Shown here: positions 26,731 to 40,079 of the stretch, in pieces
How positions within the stretch are numbered: the stretch's first letter is position 1
Layout of the letters: the number at the start of each line of letters is the position of its first letter
Source of the DNA: Polydactylus sextarius
Taxonomy: Eukaryota; Chordata; Actinopteri; Polynemidae
DNA length: 64,000 nt
Direction: 5' to 3'
Assembly (NCBI GenBank): GCA_016801845.1
Contig: CM028912.1
Span: 6,943,501 to 7,007,500, forward strand
The notes under the pieces: generated by a model
Database searches by the model: none
Told to the model about the DNA's origin: nothing
What the model saw: only the letters and a program-made list of their open reading frames with translations
Position numbers and translations under genes: made by a program

Positions 26731-27099
26731 GATTACATGCAGATAAGGACACGCACACACACAGTCACCAGCAGCCTACCAGCTTCACTTCACCTTGACT
26801 AGATTCTGCACCAGAGGATTAAAAAATGGTTTTAAGTTTGATGCTTCTTTTTGGTTTCCGAGATATATTTCCAGTAATTGTATCTTAATTAAGAATCATC
26901 TTGTGATACTTTAAATTAACTGATATCTTCACCAGTCAATACACAAATAAGCATAATATAATCTTGTTCTACTGCTCTCACTGCTTCTCATCTCTAACTG
27001 AATAAGACGAACGGTGATTAGTGGTACAGAAACCATGAAACACGCTTGCTTTACCACACACACATACTACGTAGAGTTACGTTGCATTATTTTCCACAG

Positions 27100-27235
27100 T
27101 CATATCAAGATGAGGGTCAGAATACATTATGAGATCGCGTTTTTCTCTCTGTGCTTCTGAGCTGGCGGCAAAGAGATGGTAAGATATCGCGTTAATTGTC
27201 CAATTACATGGAATATAGTTGTTCCAGCCCACCCC
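27100..27235. promoter_or_regulatory. Candidate CNE 11
   Basis: Complex block with ATTATGAGATCGCG, GGTAAGATATCGCG and GTTAATTGTCCAATTACATGG, followed abruptly by a poly-T run (about 27263-27284). It is unusually CpG-containing for this desert. Inferred regulatory element. Confidence 0.33.
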
Positions 27236-27512
27236 GGGACTCCTCCCCAAATCCTCTCCTCCTTTTTTTTTTTTTTTTTTTTTGGAAAGTTCAGTTCATC
27301 TCAGTTCAGGTTTTTGCAGTGATTTCTTTCTTTTTTTTCCTTCTGTGAATTAGGGCTTGAATGGGAGACATTGCTCACGTTCTCCCCTCTGAGAGCTGGC
27401 GTTCACTACCTCACAGAGTTCACACGAATAATATTAACATCAAAGAGAATTTCTTGGAACCCATCTGATCAAGCTGTATCATACATCACTGTGACATGCC
27501 TATAACACATCC

Positions 27513-27514
<2 letters not shown>

Positions 27515-27562
<48 letters not shown>

Positions 27563-27567
27563 CCCCA

Positions 27568-27600
<33 letters not shown>
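27515..27600. repeat. (CT)n-(CA)n compound microsatellite
   Basis: About 23 CT units, a C run, then CA units ending in TATACACACACA. Confidence 0.95.
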
Positions 27601-27988
27601 GCACTGACACGCCTAACAGACATTTGTATTCTCCTAGTGTAAAGGGGAGATCCAGTTACTTCAAAGGACCCATTTCCACTACTACTACTACTACTTACTG
27701 ATACAACACTGATAAGACATCAATGCTGAATGTGAGTGCCATGGTGCATTCAGAGGAAAAATGCATACAGTGTAGGCAAAGCTGAGCAATCAAACCTATA
27801 TGTTGAAACATCTATCACACAAATTGTTTGTAGCAAATGTATTCTGCACAGTCATTTTCTTTCCATTCATCCAGCTGAGTATTTTTACCCTTCTTATTCA
27901 AATTCACTCACAAACAGCTCCCACTTTGGATCCACCTGCTTCTAAATATTTCAGTGCAACTATGAAGACATTGTATTGCTCATACCTG

Positions 27989-27990
<2 letters not shown>

Positions 27991-28049
<59 letters not shown>
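27991..28049. repeat. (AT)n microsatellite
   Basis: About 29 uninterrupted AT units. Confidence 0.96.
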
Positions 28050-28052
<3 letters not shown>

Positions 28053-28249
28053 ACATCTTGGTGGTAGACGAGAAGATGATGGAGTCATGATTATTCTTGA
28101 TGTTTGATGACTAAATAAATAAGCATACACTACATGCAGAAACGGGATGAGAAAGCTCTGTGGGGGAACAGCTTGAGGCTCTGCCACTCATCCAAACCAA
28201 CCAACCAACCATCCAACCAAATGCCAAGCAAGCCCCTGACAAAACACAC

Positions 28250-28400
28250 ATGAAAAAGATGAACTTATTGAGGTCTCTATTTCCATGGCAACACAGAATA
28301 GTTTTGATGATGTTCCTTCCCAGTCAGCAGGCAGGGCTTGGCCGAATCACGGCACAGATTGGTGCTCCGTGGCTTGTTACTAAGGGCGGGTTTAAAACGT
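28250..28400. promoter_or_regulatory. Candidate CNE 12 with strong X-box
   Basis: TTTCCATGGCAACA at 28280-28293 closely matches the RFX X-box. The remainder (AGTTTTGATGATG, GCCGAATCACGGCACAGATTGG) is complex and non-repetitive. A (GA)n run starts at 28406. Inferred regulatory element. Confidence 0.4.
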
Positions 28401-28401
28401 G

Positions 28402-28405
<4 letters not shown>

Positions 28406-28432
<27 letters not shown>
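28406..28432. repeat. (GA)n microsatellite
   Basis: About 13 GA units directly after the X-box-containing block. Confidence 0.95.
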
Positions 28433-29099
28433 GCGCAGATGGTTGGAAGAATTGCCACTTTGAAGAAAACCCCAACCCACACTCACAACTGGGTTCTGCA
28501 ATATTGATTTGAATGGGTGGAAGGGAAGAAAACCTAGTGGCCTATGAATAAGTAAGTAATGGATAATATGGGCTAAATCAAAAGGCATTCAAACTGAATA
28601 GGATATGTGTTCTCAATGATGCAGAGGTCCAGTGTGCCTTTCTCTCTACATGAGGGCACAGCAAACTATGGTACTGAACAGTACTGTCAAGCCTCCTTGT
28701 GTCAGTCTCTAATATCCTCCAACTAAAAAGCACAGAATAGAGACCGAAGAGCAAAAGAGAAAATCAAAAAGATCCAAAATCTTTACTGAATAAATCTCAA
28801 TCTCATTTAAATGAACTAATCCTCTTTGCTCAAACCACTAACTGATGTGCATATCACAGAGCTCACACCACTACTACAACTTATTAAACTGCTGCAATGA
28901 CTGCTGGCTATTTTGTTTAGCTTTTAAAATCTTAATTACAAATTTCTTCACAACACTTAAGAGGCCTCGGCTCTTTCTGAATAAACAACACACAATCATC
29001 AGGGGTTTTAATTTACCCAGCAGGAGTACTTGTGCTAAATACCATCTATTCAAAAAAAGAGAAACTCCCCAAAACTTTTACATCTCTCTCACTACCTAT

Positions 29100-29530
29100 A
29101 ATTTCGCTCTGCTCCTCATTTCCCTCTGCAGCGAGCAGAACTATGAGCTGCAGGAAACAGCATAAGAACGCAGGGCCCTGCCAGGCCGCAGTTGGCTGTG
29201 ATTCGTGTTCGACATGACGACACTGCTGTTTAGACAGACACAGCTGAAGACGCCGGGTTGATAGCATGGCATCATTTACATGAGCGCAAGGTCCCGCACA
29301 CCGTCCCTCTGTTATCTCCCCTTCCCTCACCTTTTCTAATGCCCCACTCTCTCCCCTCCTTTTCACTTCGACCCTACAACCCTAAATCCCCCTAGCACAC
29401 AGCGACATGGCAGACAGGCAGCCACGCAGACAGGTGACCGTAAACAATTAATCAACATGGTGACACCTCTACATCTGCCAGGCCCAACATGGGGAGGGGA
29501 GCTGTCAGCTAGCAAAACAAAGCAGCCCTC
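29100..29530. promoter_or_regulatory. Candidate CNE 13
   Basis: Complex, CpG-containing sub-blocks at 29100-29320 and 29430-29530. They include CTGCCAGGCCGCAGTTGGC, GTTCGACATGACGACACTG and GTAAACAATTAATCAACATGG (forkhead GTAAACA next to AATTAATC). They resemble developmental enhancers, by inference. Confidence 0.36.
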
Positions 29531-30379
29531 AACACACATACTGGTCTAACACACACACACAATCATGTTGGTGAGTAGCTCATAAAAATGTTACGCACAA
29601 AACGCAGAAGCTTGTAGACATAAAATATTTACTTAGCACAGGAGGCAAAGCAGTGACACGACATAGAGATCATGATTTCTTTTCACTGCCACTGTTTGAT
29701 CCGAGAAGTCAAGTTGGAGAAGTGCTCGCATTAACTGATATCAGATCATTTTTAAAAAGATTTATCATCAGTCAAATGATCTGGTCACCCATATTACACA
29801 CAGTTTTTATACTGTGCAAGCAAGTAATTTTAACCATTTTGAATCTATAGAGGAAATACATTTATGTTATTTCTAAGTTATTTAACATATTTTGGAGACT
29901 GATTAGTTAAAGGTGAAAAAAATTAATATACACAGAGATCGCAGAGACCATCAACCAAGCTGTTTTCTTTAGCTGAGTTTGTTAATTTAATTTTGAATTA
30001 AATGATAAATGTAGATCCTAAAACTAACCCTAGCAGTTATTTCTATTAAGGTAAAGTTATTCTCAGAAAGTTTGGCATTAATTATTGCAGCTACATAGAA
30101 GTACTTGACTGCAACAAAATTTTGTATATAAAAATATGAACCATAGATACATGTATTTGTTCATTCTACAACCCAGTGCTTTAAAACAAATTCATTTGAA
30201 AATGCTTTCGGTTTTTAATTGGCACAAAACACGGATGTGGACTGTTATCTCGTACAACTGCTTTTCAGAGGATGTTTTTCTTGATACGCCACTATTGTCT
30301 TAATTCACCCTCCCTCGCCCCCTCCACTCCCACACCCCCCACTATGCCCTGAAATCACCCTGCAGGCCAGAGAACAGAA
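29531..30379. other. Gene-free AT-rich stretch
   Basis: AT-rich sequence with nothing I can support. Confidence 0.6.
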
Positions 30380-30600
30380 CTGAGTGACATATTCATATGA
30401 ATGAGTAGAGCAAACAGGTGATGAATGTCAGAGCCGCTGGTGGCCTATTGTCACCAGGGACAAGGACAATATGAGGGGGAGATGGAGAGGTCAACACTGG
30501 GATGTCTGCTGCTAAAGTTTAAGCCGTATGACTTATGTCATCCATCAGCATTGGCACATTAAAATAGGGCAACAGCTCCCCAGGCTATGATGACTTCACT
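30380..30600. promoter_or_regulatory. Candidate CNE 14
   Basis: Complex block with CATATTCATATGAATGAG (a Pit/Oct-like inverted repeat), GGCCTATTGTCACCAGGGACAA (ATTGT SOX-type core) and ATGACTTATGTCATCC. Two 14-bp palindromes follow at 30612-30625 and 30636-30649. Inferred enhancer. Confidence 0.36.
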
Positions 30601-33600
30601 AATGTATGTGGATATGTGCACATATGATTTTAGATGATTTATATAAATCAAGAATTTCCCCACTAATAGCATTTACATCACTTTTAGAAAAGCTTATTTT
30701 GATGGTATTTCTGGCCTATGGATCTTGATATTTTTGCCGAGTGTATTATTTTAGATCTTGTTGACACAAAGATGCAAGAAGGGTAGCGTGTGCCTGTGCA
30801 CAAACACTCCTGGGGATTCTAATAACAATGCTGTGGTCCCAGGGAGCCACAGAGCTGCAAGAGCTGTCAGGCCTTTTGTTTCAAGGGGCCACTCATTACA
30901 TTACAATCCCAAAGATAAGGCTCCTTCAGGGGGTACAGGAGGCCATGAAGGAAGAGGGATTGTTCCTCACACCATGCACACCTCTCTGCTCTCACAAACC
31001 CACTACACACTCTTCTGAGATGAACAGAGTTTTAAATAAAGGATTAATGCTTACAATAAGAAGATGTAGGCAAATGGAACTGCTCACCTGGTGTGAGGAG
31101 GAAGGGAGGAGAAAAGAAGAGGAGGAGATTGAGGTGGAGAAAAGAGAAGGGGAAAAAAGTTGGGTTTAGATTTAACCCGCCATTTCTTTAAAGGTAATCA
31201 TTAAGCTGTCAGTAGGAAACTTGTGGGATGAGAGCCGAAAGCAAAACACAAAGCACTTATTTGATTTCATTTGCTCTTTACAGAATGGCTATCAGCTGGA
31301 GGGGGAGGTGAAATGTACAGTGGGGGAGATGTTTATGATGGTTTTGGCTTTTTGGGGGTTGGAGTGTGTATATGTGTGAGGTGGGGGCTTGTTTGGTGTT
31401 CAGGTTTGACTGCATCTCACACATCAAATTGAAGCAAAGTGTAACATGTGAATGTTGTGACAAATGAGACACACGTGACAGAAAAAGCAGAAGTAGGTGA
31501 GAATTGGGAAGCAAAGGGAAAGCTTCCCTGGGGAACATGTGTCTCTGAGTGAGTGTGAGTGAGTGAGCGTGCTGGGTGTGTGTTTGTGTGTGTGTTCATA
31601 TTACTGTGTGTACATATCCTGCATGAATGCGGATGGTTTACCAATGCTGGAGATTTCAAAAGCAACTTTCTGAGTACATGGTCTGTCTCACATTCACCAT
31701 GGAGACAAGGGTGAAATAAGGAGTGAGAGGTGATCAGCTGCAGGTACCGGAGCTGAGTTGAGCTGTGAGAAGTGAACACTAATCACCAGACCATAATATT
31801 AATGAAGGGAAAAGCTTGCCCTCTTCTGTTTTTGGCAACTCTGCTGAGAACAACTCTGAACAGTTCACTAATTTGCTTTGCCAAAGTCAATTTAACAAAT
31901 ACACCTGCTGTTTGATTTAACTTCAGTTACTATTTTATACAGCACATAAGGACTAAGGAGGCAGTTAGCCAAGATGGGGACATATACTGTGTTAGATATT
32001 CTGTATATAGCTATACTTAGGCATCAAAGCACTGGTTACGGTTTGTAAAGGACTGTTGATTTAGTTAAAGTTTAATAAAGTAAAAACATGAAACGATGTT
32101 TGATCTTTTCAGTGTTTCAGATTCAGGTGGTTGCAGATAGAGATGAAATAAACATGATGATGGGGGCAGAAAATTAAATCGGTTTCCCTCAGGTTGGAAG
32201 CTTATCTATGAAGACAAACTTAAAGTATAGATGTGCACACATATGTTGCATGTTCAGTAAAATTGACACTATGGAAGAAGAAGCACAAGTCAAACCATCT
32301 CCTCTCTGTAATTTTGAAAATGGAAATATCAAACCAAAAATGCAAAGCTGGTCCTCTTAGATTTATTTTTCATTTGAACTAAGTTGCAACATTTCCAACG
32401 TAGTGTTTAAAACGCTGTGGTCATTAAGGTCCGAGAAGACCAGGCTGTAATGAAAGAGGTTGAAGAAACCAGCTTAGTGATCCCACTCACTTGGAAAAAC
32501 CTGACTAGACTTTCAACACCTCGCTGCTTCTTCCTTTCTGCGACCCTTTAATGTTCCACAAATGCTGCCAAGTCCATCTTTTTAAAGCAAAGATTAAAAG
32601 ATGACCATGGGATTTTAGAAATGTCTGATGCTTAGCTCTACTTATTTTGCATCTGTTTATAAAGCTCAGTGTGCGAGTTCGGTAACAGCCTATAAATATA
32701 CTGAATTTTAAAGATATTACATTTAAATCAACTTTAAACACAAACAGTATTTTTTGCATAACTTGCATAATTGGCCTTTCCCTTATTCTGGAATATATAA
32801 TGACGCCTTGAAAATGAAAATATTCCAGTTTCCTGTCTGGTTTGTTTTTTTGTTTTTTTTTGTTTTTACTTATCCTCTATTTTCTTTGCTAAACGCAACC
32901 TGCTGCTTCACTACAACACTGATCCACTGAGGTAGTGGATGGGAGATAAAGAAAATATCTGTGAAACACTGGCCTGCCACTTTCCTTTCCATGTCCACTC
33001 CACTTGTATGGTCATTTAAGTTGTCTAATTATCCATACAGAAATAATTGGTCCTCTTCCTCCATGTACAGTGACCCGTGTGTTTTCTGTCTATGCATGGG
33101 CAAGCACACACGTGAATGCATGTATGTGTGCAAATCAAGTTTTCACCCTGACAATCACAGCTTTAATTAAATTAAAGCAAAGGTGTTAAAGCTGTTGATT
33201 GTCAGTCTGAACGGGTGAGGAGCACATAATACAATGCATATCAATGCAGCCATGAGTGACTGTAGTCCCCCAGGTGTCAGCCAAATGAGTGTGAATATTC
33301 AGCTTTTTTCTCCTCCACTTAACTCTCATTTCACTCTGATAACATTTTATTAGCCTTCCCTTGGCAATGCTGGCGGCCAAGCGGTCCTCAGAAAACAGAT
33401 TATTTGTACTGTTCATTCTACTTATACTACAAAAAAAAAAATGTGAATACAAAATAAAAAATATGTGTGTTTTGTTTCATACATTTTTGTGATTACTTGA
33501 AAAGTAATAAATGGAATGAATCTAAAGGACAAAATATATTTTTTTCCCTCTTAAATTTATGTCTAAAATGAAGACATCCATGATAAGAAAAGAGAAAAGC

Positions 33601-34899
33601 ACTTTCTCTTTTCTTCTTTCTTTATCTCATCCATCCCATCATGGTCAGTGTACATTCTTCATGTCAAACCAGATTGGACCTTGCACCTCACGACCGCTCC
33701 TTTTCTCACTCAACCTATTCTTTCCTCTGAGCTGCATATCGATTCAAATGAAAACAAGTTGCCAATCCAAATAAACACCATGTCAAGGAGTCATCCAAGC
33801 AGACAGAAATATCTGCCCAGCATGATACCATAGGGCAGAAAACCACAGGGACACTGGTGCTCCCGACCTCACAGGGGGTCCACAGAGGCTACAGAGGTGT
33901 ATGTATGTGTGTGTGTGGACATACATGCGTACACTCATATGTGCATGGGTGCACATATGAGAGGCTAATCATGTGTGGGCTTGTGACTCTATTCAAGACA
34001 TTTATCTGATCAATAACTGCTATCGCTCTTATTGCAGCCCCTGCACTGTACTATGAGCAATTCTGAAAATACTCTAATATAGATTTACTGCAGTAAGAAT
34101 GATCATTTATCAACTTCTGCTTGTAACAGAATATGAGATTATTGTGATTTCTTTGTGAGATGTACTTCAGGTACATTGAGTTGTATATATGACTAACAAT
34201 TAAAAGATTTTATACATTGTTATTGCAAGTACTTAGAAGAAGTTTGAGCATAGAAGTTCATCTTTCACCTTAAATCATGTTACATTTGTATACTAATGTA
34301 TATATACTGTGCTGTTTGTACTATCTCTAGCTGACAATTTCAGACCATATATACACCAATAACGCAGGACAGGATGTTGTTGGTTTTAGTCGCAAAAGCT
34401 CTTTCTTTTTAAGGGTAAAGCTTGTGCTGGTTCATGCCTCGGGTCACTTTAAATATTCAAAACAAGGCCACAATATTCTGCTGAAAATATCACTATATAA
34501 AAACTTTTATTAAGCTGCCACTTATATGCGATAGGTTTAGTATTTGATTTGGATATTTGTTAATTAACAAACTTTCCATCTATTTTTAGACGAGCAGCTG
34601 CCAAGAAAGCAGATGTGCACCATCAGAACACTTCAGCGTGGGTTTTATACTATATTGCATGTGAACGTTTAACAGCTTTTATTGCAAAATGTCGAATTTG
34701 GTCTCGATAGTTCAGACTTCTCAAAACAAATGCTTTTGATCACTGTACTTGTTATGTTAATAAAATAATGTAATACATATTAACATTATGTTTCAGCAGC
34801 ACAGAGCCAACAGTTTATATAAATAAGGTCTTCTTAGCTTTTCAGAGCTCAAAGTTTAAATTATCCCCCTGTCATTTCTGTTCTGTACTGAAGGCAAGA
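30601..34899. other. Gene-free stretch
   Basis: AT-rich desert with G-rich (31300-31400) and GT-rich (31550-31610) segments and the 11-bp-arm hairpin at 33935-33960. No gene recognised. Confidence 0.6.
33935..33960. repeat. Perfect 11-bp inverted repeat
   Basis: TCATATGTGCA, spacer TGGG, TGCACATATGA. It lies at the end of a GT/CA-rich stretch. Confidence 0.85.
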
Positions 34900-35395
34900 T
34901 GTCAGGCAAGAGCCAACCAATCATTGCGGCTAAGTGATTTCAGGGACATAGGCACAGGCTGTTAGATCCCCTTTGGTGCTAAAAAAAAATTCAAAATGTC
35001 CTGGTACGCCTCAAAGTGGACTGTCCTTCAGGGTAACAATTTGAATCTAACAGCAGCCACTTCCTATGCTTCCGATTTGAGTAATGATGATTTGGGGTTA
35101 GGACATAAGGAAGTTCCCCTTAAGGAACCGAGGGAACCTGTGACCTCTACTTGTGTCCTGATGTGGTCCCCAAGGGCCCCATGGAGCAGAAGGCCCACAA
35201 TAATCATTTGGACCCCACTGAGTGTGAACATAGCCACAGCACACCAGGGTCAGAAAGAAGGACGGGCAGAGTTGGTGGTCCACAGGGCAAAGGGGAATGT
35301 GCGGGGGGTCAGTGCCAAGGCCCTCATGGTGTTTTTAAGGTCATGCTAATTGCCATAGATGTACAGCTTGCCTTCAGTTAGCCCTGGCTCTGCTG
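34900..35395. other. Complex gene-free block, coding status unclear
   Basis: GC-richer block with open frames on both strands of up to 117 codons (plus, 34996-35349), but no recognisable domain and no clear splice context. It could be a CNE (contains AAGGTCATGCTAATTGCC) or lncRNA sequence. I do not call a protein. Confidence 0.3.
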
Positions 35396-35566
35396 AGGAG
35401 GAGGAGGCGAAGGATGGGGGTTGAGAAGGTGGTGGTACAGGTGTGGACCTTTAATTAAATACCACTGCAAAGGTTAATGCATAGAACCAGGAACTGCAGC
35501 CAGTATTAAGTGGAGGACATTTAAACACAGCCGAGAATATGCCCCACACTGTGAACATGTGTGTGC

Positions 35567-35570
<4 letters not shown>

Positions 35571-35607
<37 letters not shown>
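35571..35607. repeat. (GT)n microsatellite
   Basis: About 18 GT units. Confidence 0.96.
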
Positions 35608-35611
<4 letters not shown>

Positions 35612-35961
35612 CAAGTGTGCAAGTGTAAGAGAAGGTGAAAATTAAAAAAAAAAAGACGACAATTCACTTCATTTTCTTTCTGAGGTACAAGAAGTCAAGT
35701 CACTGAAATTGCAACATAATGAAACTTGACAGCCTTCTGCTCTAAGTTGAGCTACACTTTGGTTCTGGTTTAACTGGTAGTTAGAGAAAATATCCAGCAT
35801 GGAATATTTTAAATGACTCTGCAGCTCGCATGCTCTCTACCAGCAACATCAACTAATTTAATGCTCTGTTACGTGTGAACTCCGGCATCTGCAAGGTTTT
35901 CTCAAAATATATTAGAAGCTATATTAAGAGGTATTGTCACTCCATGATTATCCTTAAACAC

Positions 35962-35963
<2 letters not shown>

Positions 35964-36013
<50 letters not shown>
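35964..36013. repeat. (TG)n microsatellite
   Basis: About 25 uninterrupted TG units. Confidence 0.96.
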
Positions 36014-36014
<1 letters not shown>

Positions 36015-36689
36015 CCCTTGATAATTAGTACCATCTGCCACATTAGAACACCTCTGGAGAGACAGGTTCCTTTCACACAAGCAAGACGGACAATTTGACA
36101 AAGACAGCGGTGATGGCATTGTTTTAACGTAGATTGATTCAATAAGAGAGGAAGGAAGGGTGAAGGAGTTTGCTTCCAAATAAACAGACATGCGCAATTA
36201 ATTATTTTTCATCCCTCCTCCTCATTCATAAGATGTTGTGCACGTATACACTGATATACACACGTTGTTAGAGGTCCGCAGCTGTATGTGGAGCACTCCA
36301 AAATTTAAATTACAAAGATGTCTGACCCCTATTACAATTTTGGCTCAAAATCAGCAGCAGAATTAAGAGCATTCGCCTGCGCACAAACATAGCCACACAC
36401 ATAACTTGTTCCTCAGAGTCATCACCAGGAAACTGTGGACTGGAATAAAGAGCTTAGGGACCATTTCAGCACAACAAAGATATTCACAAAGCCAAAGAAT
36501 ACACACACACACACACACACACACAGCCCAAATCCACCAATTCAAATATGTCCTCCTCAGAGAGAGAAAGAGAGAGAGAGAGAGACAGAGAGAGTACTCT
36601 TTTTGATCTTGCATCTCAAATTAGACAAAACACACATCTTATTGTCTCAGTACAACAGCTTGTATGAAAAAATGTCTTTGCCAAAAAAA

Positions 36690-37000
36690 AAAAAAAAATC
36701 TATGTGAAGCGCTCGGTGTGGTAACAGAGCAGTGTTGAATCTCTGCAGTGCATGAGCCACAAGGCGTGATGAACCATGATGAGGCCGTGGAGAGTAGCCA
36801 ACCAGTGGTTTTGGTTACTCCAACTACCCAAACATGCCATTAGGCTTTCACTCAGAGCACTAATTGGGTATTCATGTGGCGTTTTGTTTGTTTATCACCA
36901 TATTACCACTGCAAGTCTTGGTTCAACACATCTCATTTTCATCCTCGACATGAAAGACGGAGACAGTGGAATTTCTGCACTGTATTTTAGCCATGGACCA
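36690..37000. promoter_or_regulatory. Candidate CNE 15
   Basis: A complex 300-bp block directly after a poly-A run, with GCACTAATTGGGTATTCATG, TTTGTTTGTTTATCACC (forkhead-like) and AGTCTTGGTTCAACAC. No repeats. Inferred regulatory element. Confidence 0.35.
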
Positions 37001-40000
37001 TAATCTCACTTAACACAAGCCCGTCTCAGTTCTCTTTTGCTTTGAATTACCACCCGCAGTGGTTTTGTTGTCCCCCCACACATTCCCCACCATGTTTTGT
37101 TAAATAATTTATTCTGCCTTTAAAATTCACTCGTAATATATACCTTTTTGCATGCAAAGGAGTGCGGAGAAAGATGGCAAATGTGTTCATGAGTCTTGTA
37201 ATGACTAGGTAGCAGTGGTTGTCGACCACCACGATTTTTAAAGAAATTAATACAGTGATATGGATTTTTATCTACACGGATTCTCTTGAGTCATCAGTAT
37301 TTTAATGCTGCTGTATCTTTCCCCCTTGCACCGTATATCCTTCATCTCTCTTTCTCTCTGTCGTGTAATGAAAACATGCGTGTTAGTGGCGTCTGATCTA
37401 ATCTCAAGAAAAACCTTGCCCACTTTTCTCCCAACAGACAAGTGCACCCATCTCATACTGAAAATTGATCACTGATCCAGAGATGCTCATGAAAAAATCC
37501 TCCTTATTCTCAATCTCTGTGTTGAAATTTCATATCCCATGTTGCACATCTCCGTTTCCTTACTTCTATCAGTCTATTGCTCCATCTCTTTCCCCACTGT
37601 TCCCTTTTTTCCACAGCCATGTTTCTCGACTGTTTCCAGGGTTTTGAGTTTGGGGTATGTCTAAGCCGCTGCCCGGCTGAGAGCTGAATCTGGCCTCTTT
37701 CAGACTCACAGCTTGCGTTCGCCTCTATACTCCTCCTCCACCTCCTCCTTCGCCTCTTCCTCCTCCTCCTCCTCGTCCTCCCCACTGCCTCCTACTTCTC
37801 CTCAGCTTCCATGTTGTGGCAGCCACAAGAGGCTTTTGGGTGTGGGCCAATCCGAGCAACCACTGCCGCCATTTTCCCTGTCTCTGAACATAATGTCCAT
37901 CGTACATTGTGTACGTCAAAAATACTGAGTTTAGTATTTTTAGCAGGTATTTGGTGTAAACATGGCAAATGTATTTTTTATGTATTTACATATAAGATAC
38001 TCTAAAAAGGTAGGTATTAAATGTTTTTACTGGAGAACAATAGTTCAGTATGTTGTGTGTGTTGAGTGTGTTGATCATCCTTGGAAGTCTAATATCACCA
38101 CTGTTGACATCACACTTTCTCATGTTAATCTGATCACAGAGAAATCCAAAATTAACACTGTCACATTAATGTAACATCTTATTATTCTGTGTTTTCACTC
38201 AGTCAGAAACCCTGTCTTAAATCCTGGAAATGATGTTTCTACACAAATAAGTGTCAACAGCAGATGTGTTTTGTAGGAAATATAATTAATATTGTAATCT
38301 ATTATTGAACTAGAGCACAACTTTTTTGTAATCTAACCTCTTACAAAAAAAACTGTAATAACGTTGTGTTCACTACAAGTGGATGATGTACTTTGGAAAA
38401 CAAACATTGTCTGTTAAAATGTTACTGAGCTGTGTAATTTATTTATTTGCGACTTGGCCATAAGTGTAAGATGCAATACGTAAAATATGAGACTGTTGTT
38501 TAACTTTGGATGCACTGAAGCTTCATTTTGAAGAGACAGATATTCAGATATAATAAAACGCACAACACAATTCATTCTCATATAACAAGGAATGATGAAA
38601 CTGATTAAAAAGTAAGAGTCAATTTACTGTGAGAAGTCCCACAATCCCAAAGGAGAAATTCTCATTTCAAGTTCTATATTTTTTATTCTAGGAATGAACT
38701 TAAGTAGCTTTTCTTCATTCACAGTTTTAAAAGCTTAATTTATCTCAAATTACCATTACAAAGTCCCTCAGTTAATATAACTGAGATTGAAAATGGCAAC
38801 TTCTGAAATTCATCCGTAGGCTACGTGTTCGAGCCCGAATCCTTTGGGGAATATGACAGTGAACAGCGCGAACATCTGCGGCAGCAAAGATTACAGCAGA
38901 ACATCTTTGTTCGGCAAATATTACACCCATTATCTGCTAATTGTGTGTCTTTCAATCACAATCTGCTCTGTGTGTGAAAAAAAAAGAAAAAAAAAAAAAA
39001 GAAAATTCTACATATGCCCCTATTAATATTGCACATGTGGGAAATGCGCTAAAATGCTGACTTAAGTGGAAAACATCTGTTGTCAGGAAACAACGAAGTA
39101 AGTAAAAAGTTGTTCTGTTGTCGTAAAACAACTGCATAGTGATTCTGTATGCTGCTTTAGACCGCTTCACTTCACTTCACTTAAAGAAATATGTGACAAG
39201 CTGACGTCGGCTTGTTGTGAAAGTTGCATTCTTTTGCGTCATCTTTTGTCTCGCAGGAATTACTGTTACACACTTCACTATCTGACATGCTGGCTACTTT
39301 TTATATCGACATTCTGCATTGTAACATTATATATATATGTATGATAGAAAAAATATGATGTCGTCTTTAAAGCTTCATCAGCAATATAACTTTTTTAAGT
39401 ACAATGGTGATACAGTCTGAAAAACAGGGAACAGTTTTCCTCCTTGCTATCGTAACATTTTAACCCCCCCACTGTTCTCTCTCTCTCTCTCTACTCTCCA
39501 CTTCCTCTAACTGCCAAAATTTGTTCAAGCACTCCGTTTTTTCAGTAAATGTGCTGTCATGTCTGAAGAGAAACTTAAGGACAGTTAATGTAAAAAAAAA
39601 AAAAAAAAAAAAAAAACTCCTATGCTACGTCTGAATGACAAAAAGCTCTCTGATGGATGGTGCCATCAAGTGTTAACGTATTCCACGTCTGAAGACGGCT
39701 ACGCTGACATTGACGTGCTGCCTGGCGAGAACTTTGTTTCACTTGCACTTGAGGATGTGAACTTCATAGCAGAAAAAGAACAACTTTAAGTGAAAGGCAA
39801 CAGATCTCTTGAATTCACTCATTTTCACTTACTTAGCCACCTCGCTTCGTATGAAGTGCTCTAGTTGCTGCTACCTGTTTGAGAATTAATGTCATGACTT
39901 ATTACATTTCTGTTTTTTTTTTCCTTTTCCTGGAATTTAATTTGTTGTCACCATGTGCATGTGTGAACTGAACTGAATTGAACAGCGGGGCTGCACAAGC

Positions 40001-40079
40001 GTGCCACACAGTCAAGTGAGGAGGAGGAGGAGGACTCTATGATCTCACATATATCACAAAAGATGCTAACAGGAGAAAA
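37001..40079. other. Gene-free AT-rich stretch
   Basis: Contains a CTC-rich stretch at 37729-37783, A-rich runs at 38978-39004 and 39592-39617, and a CT run at 39477-39492. No gene or RNA gene recognised. Confidence 0.6.

Larger units (their letters stand above)
27236..28249. other. Gene-free, repeat-rich stretch
   Basis: Poly-T (27263-27284), compound (CT)n(CA)n (27515-27600), a short (CTA)n near 27678-27695 and a 59-bp AT run (27991-28049). No gene recognised. Confidence 0.65.
35396..36689. other. Gene-free stretch with GT/GA microsatellites
   Basis: (GT)n at 35571-35607 and 35964-36013, CA at about 36502-36526 and GA-rich at 36559-36594. No gene recognised. Confidence 0.65.

Noticed and set aside
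38760..38850. GTTCGAGCCC, resembling a tRNA B box
   Set aside because: No A box at the right distance and no acceptor-stem pairing.
39592..39617. Poly-A run as the tail of a processed pseudogene
   Set aside because: Upstream sequence encodes nothing recognisable and there is no target-site duplication.
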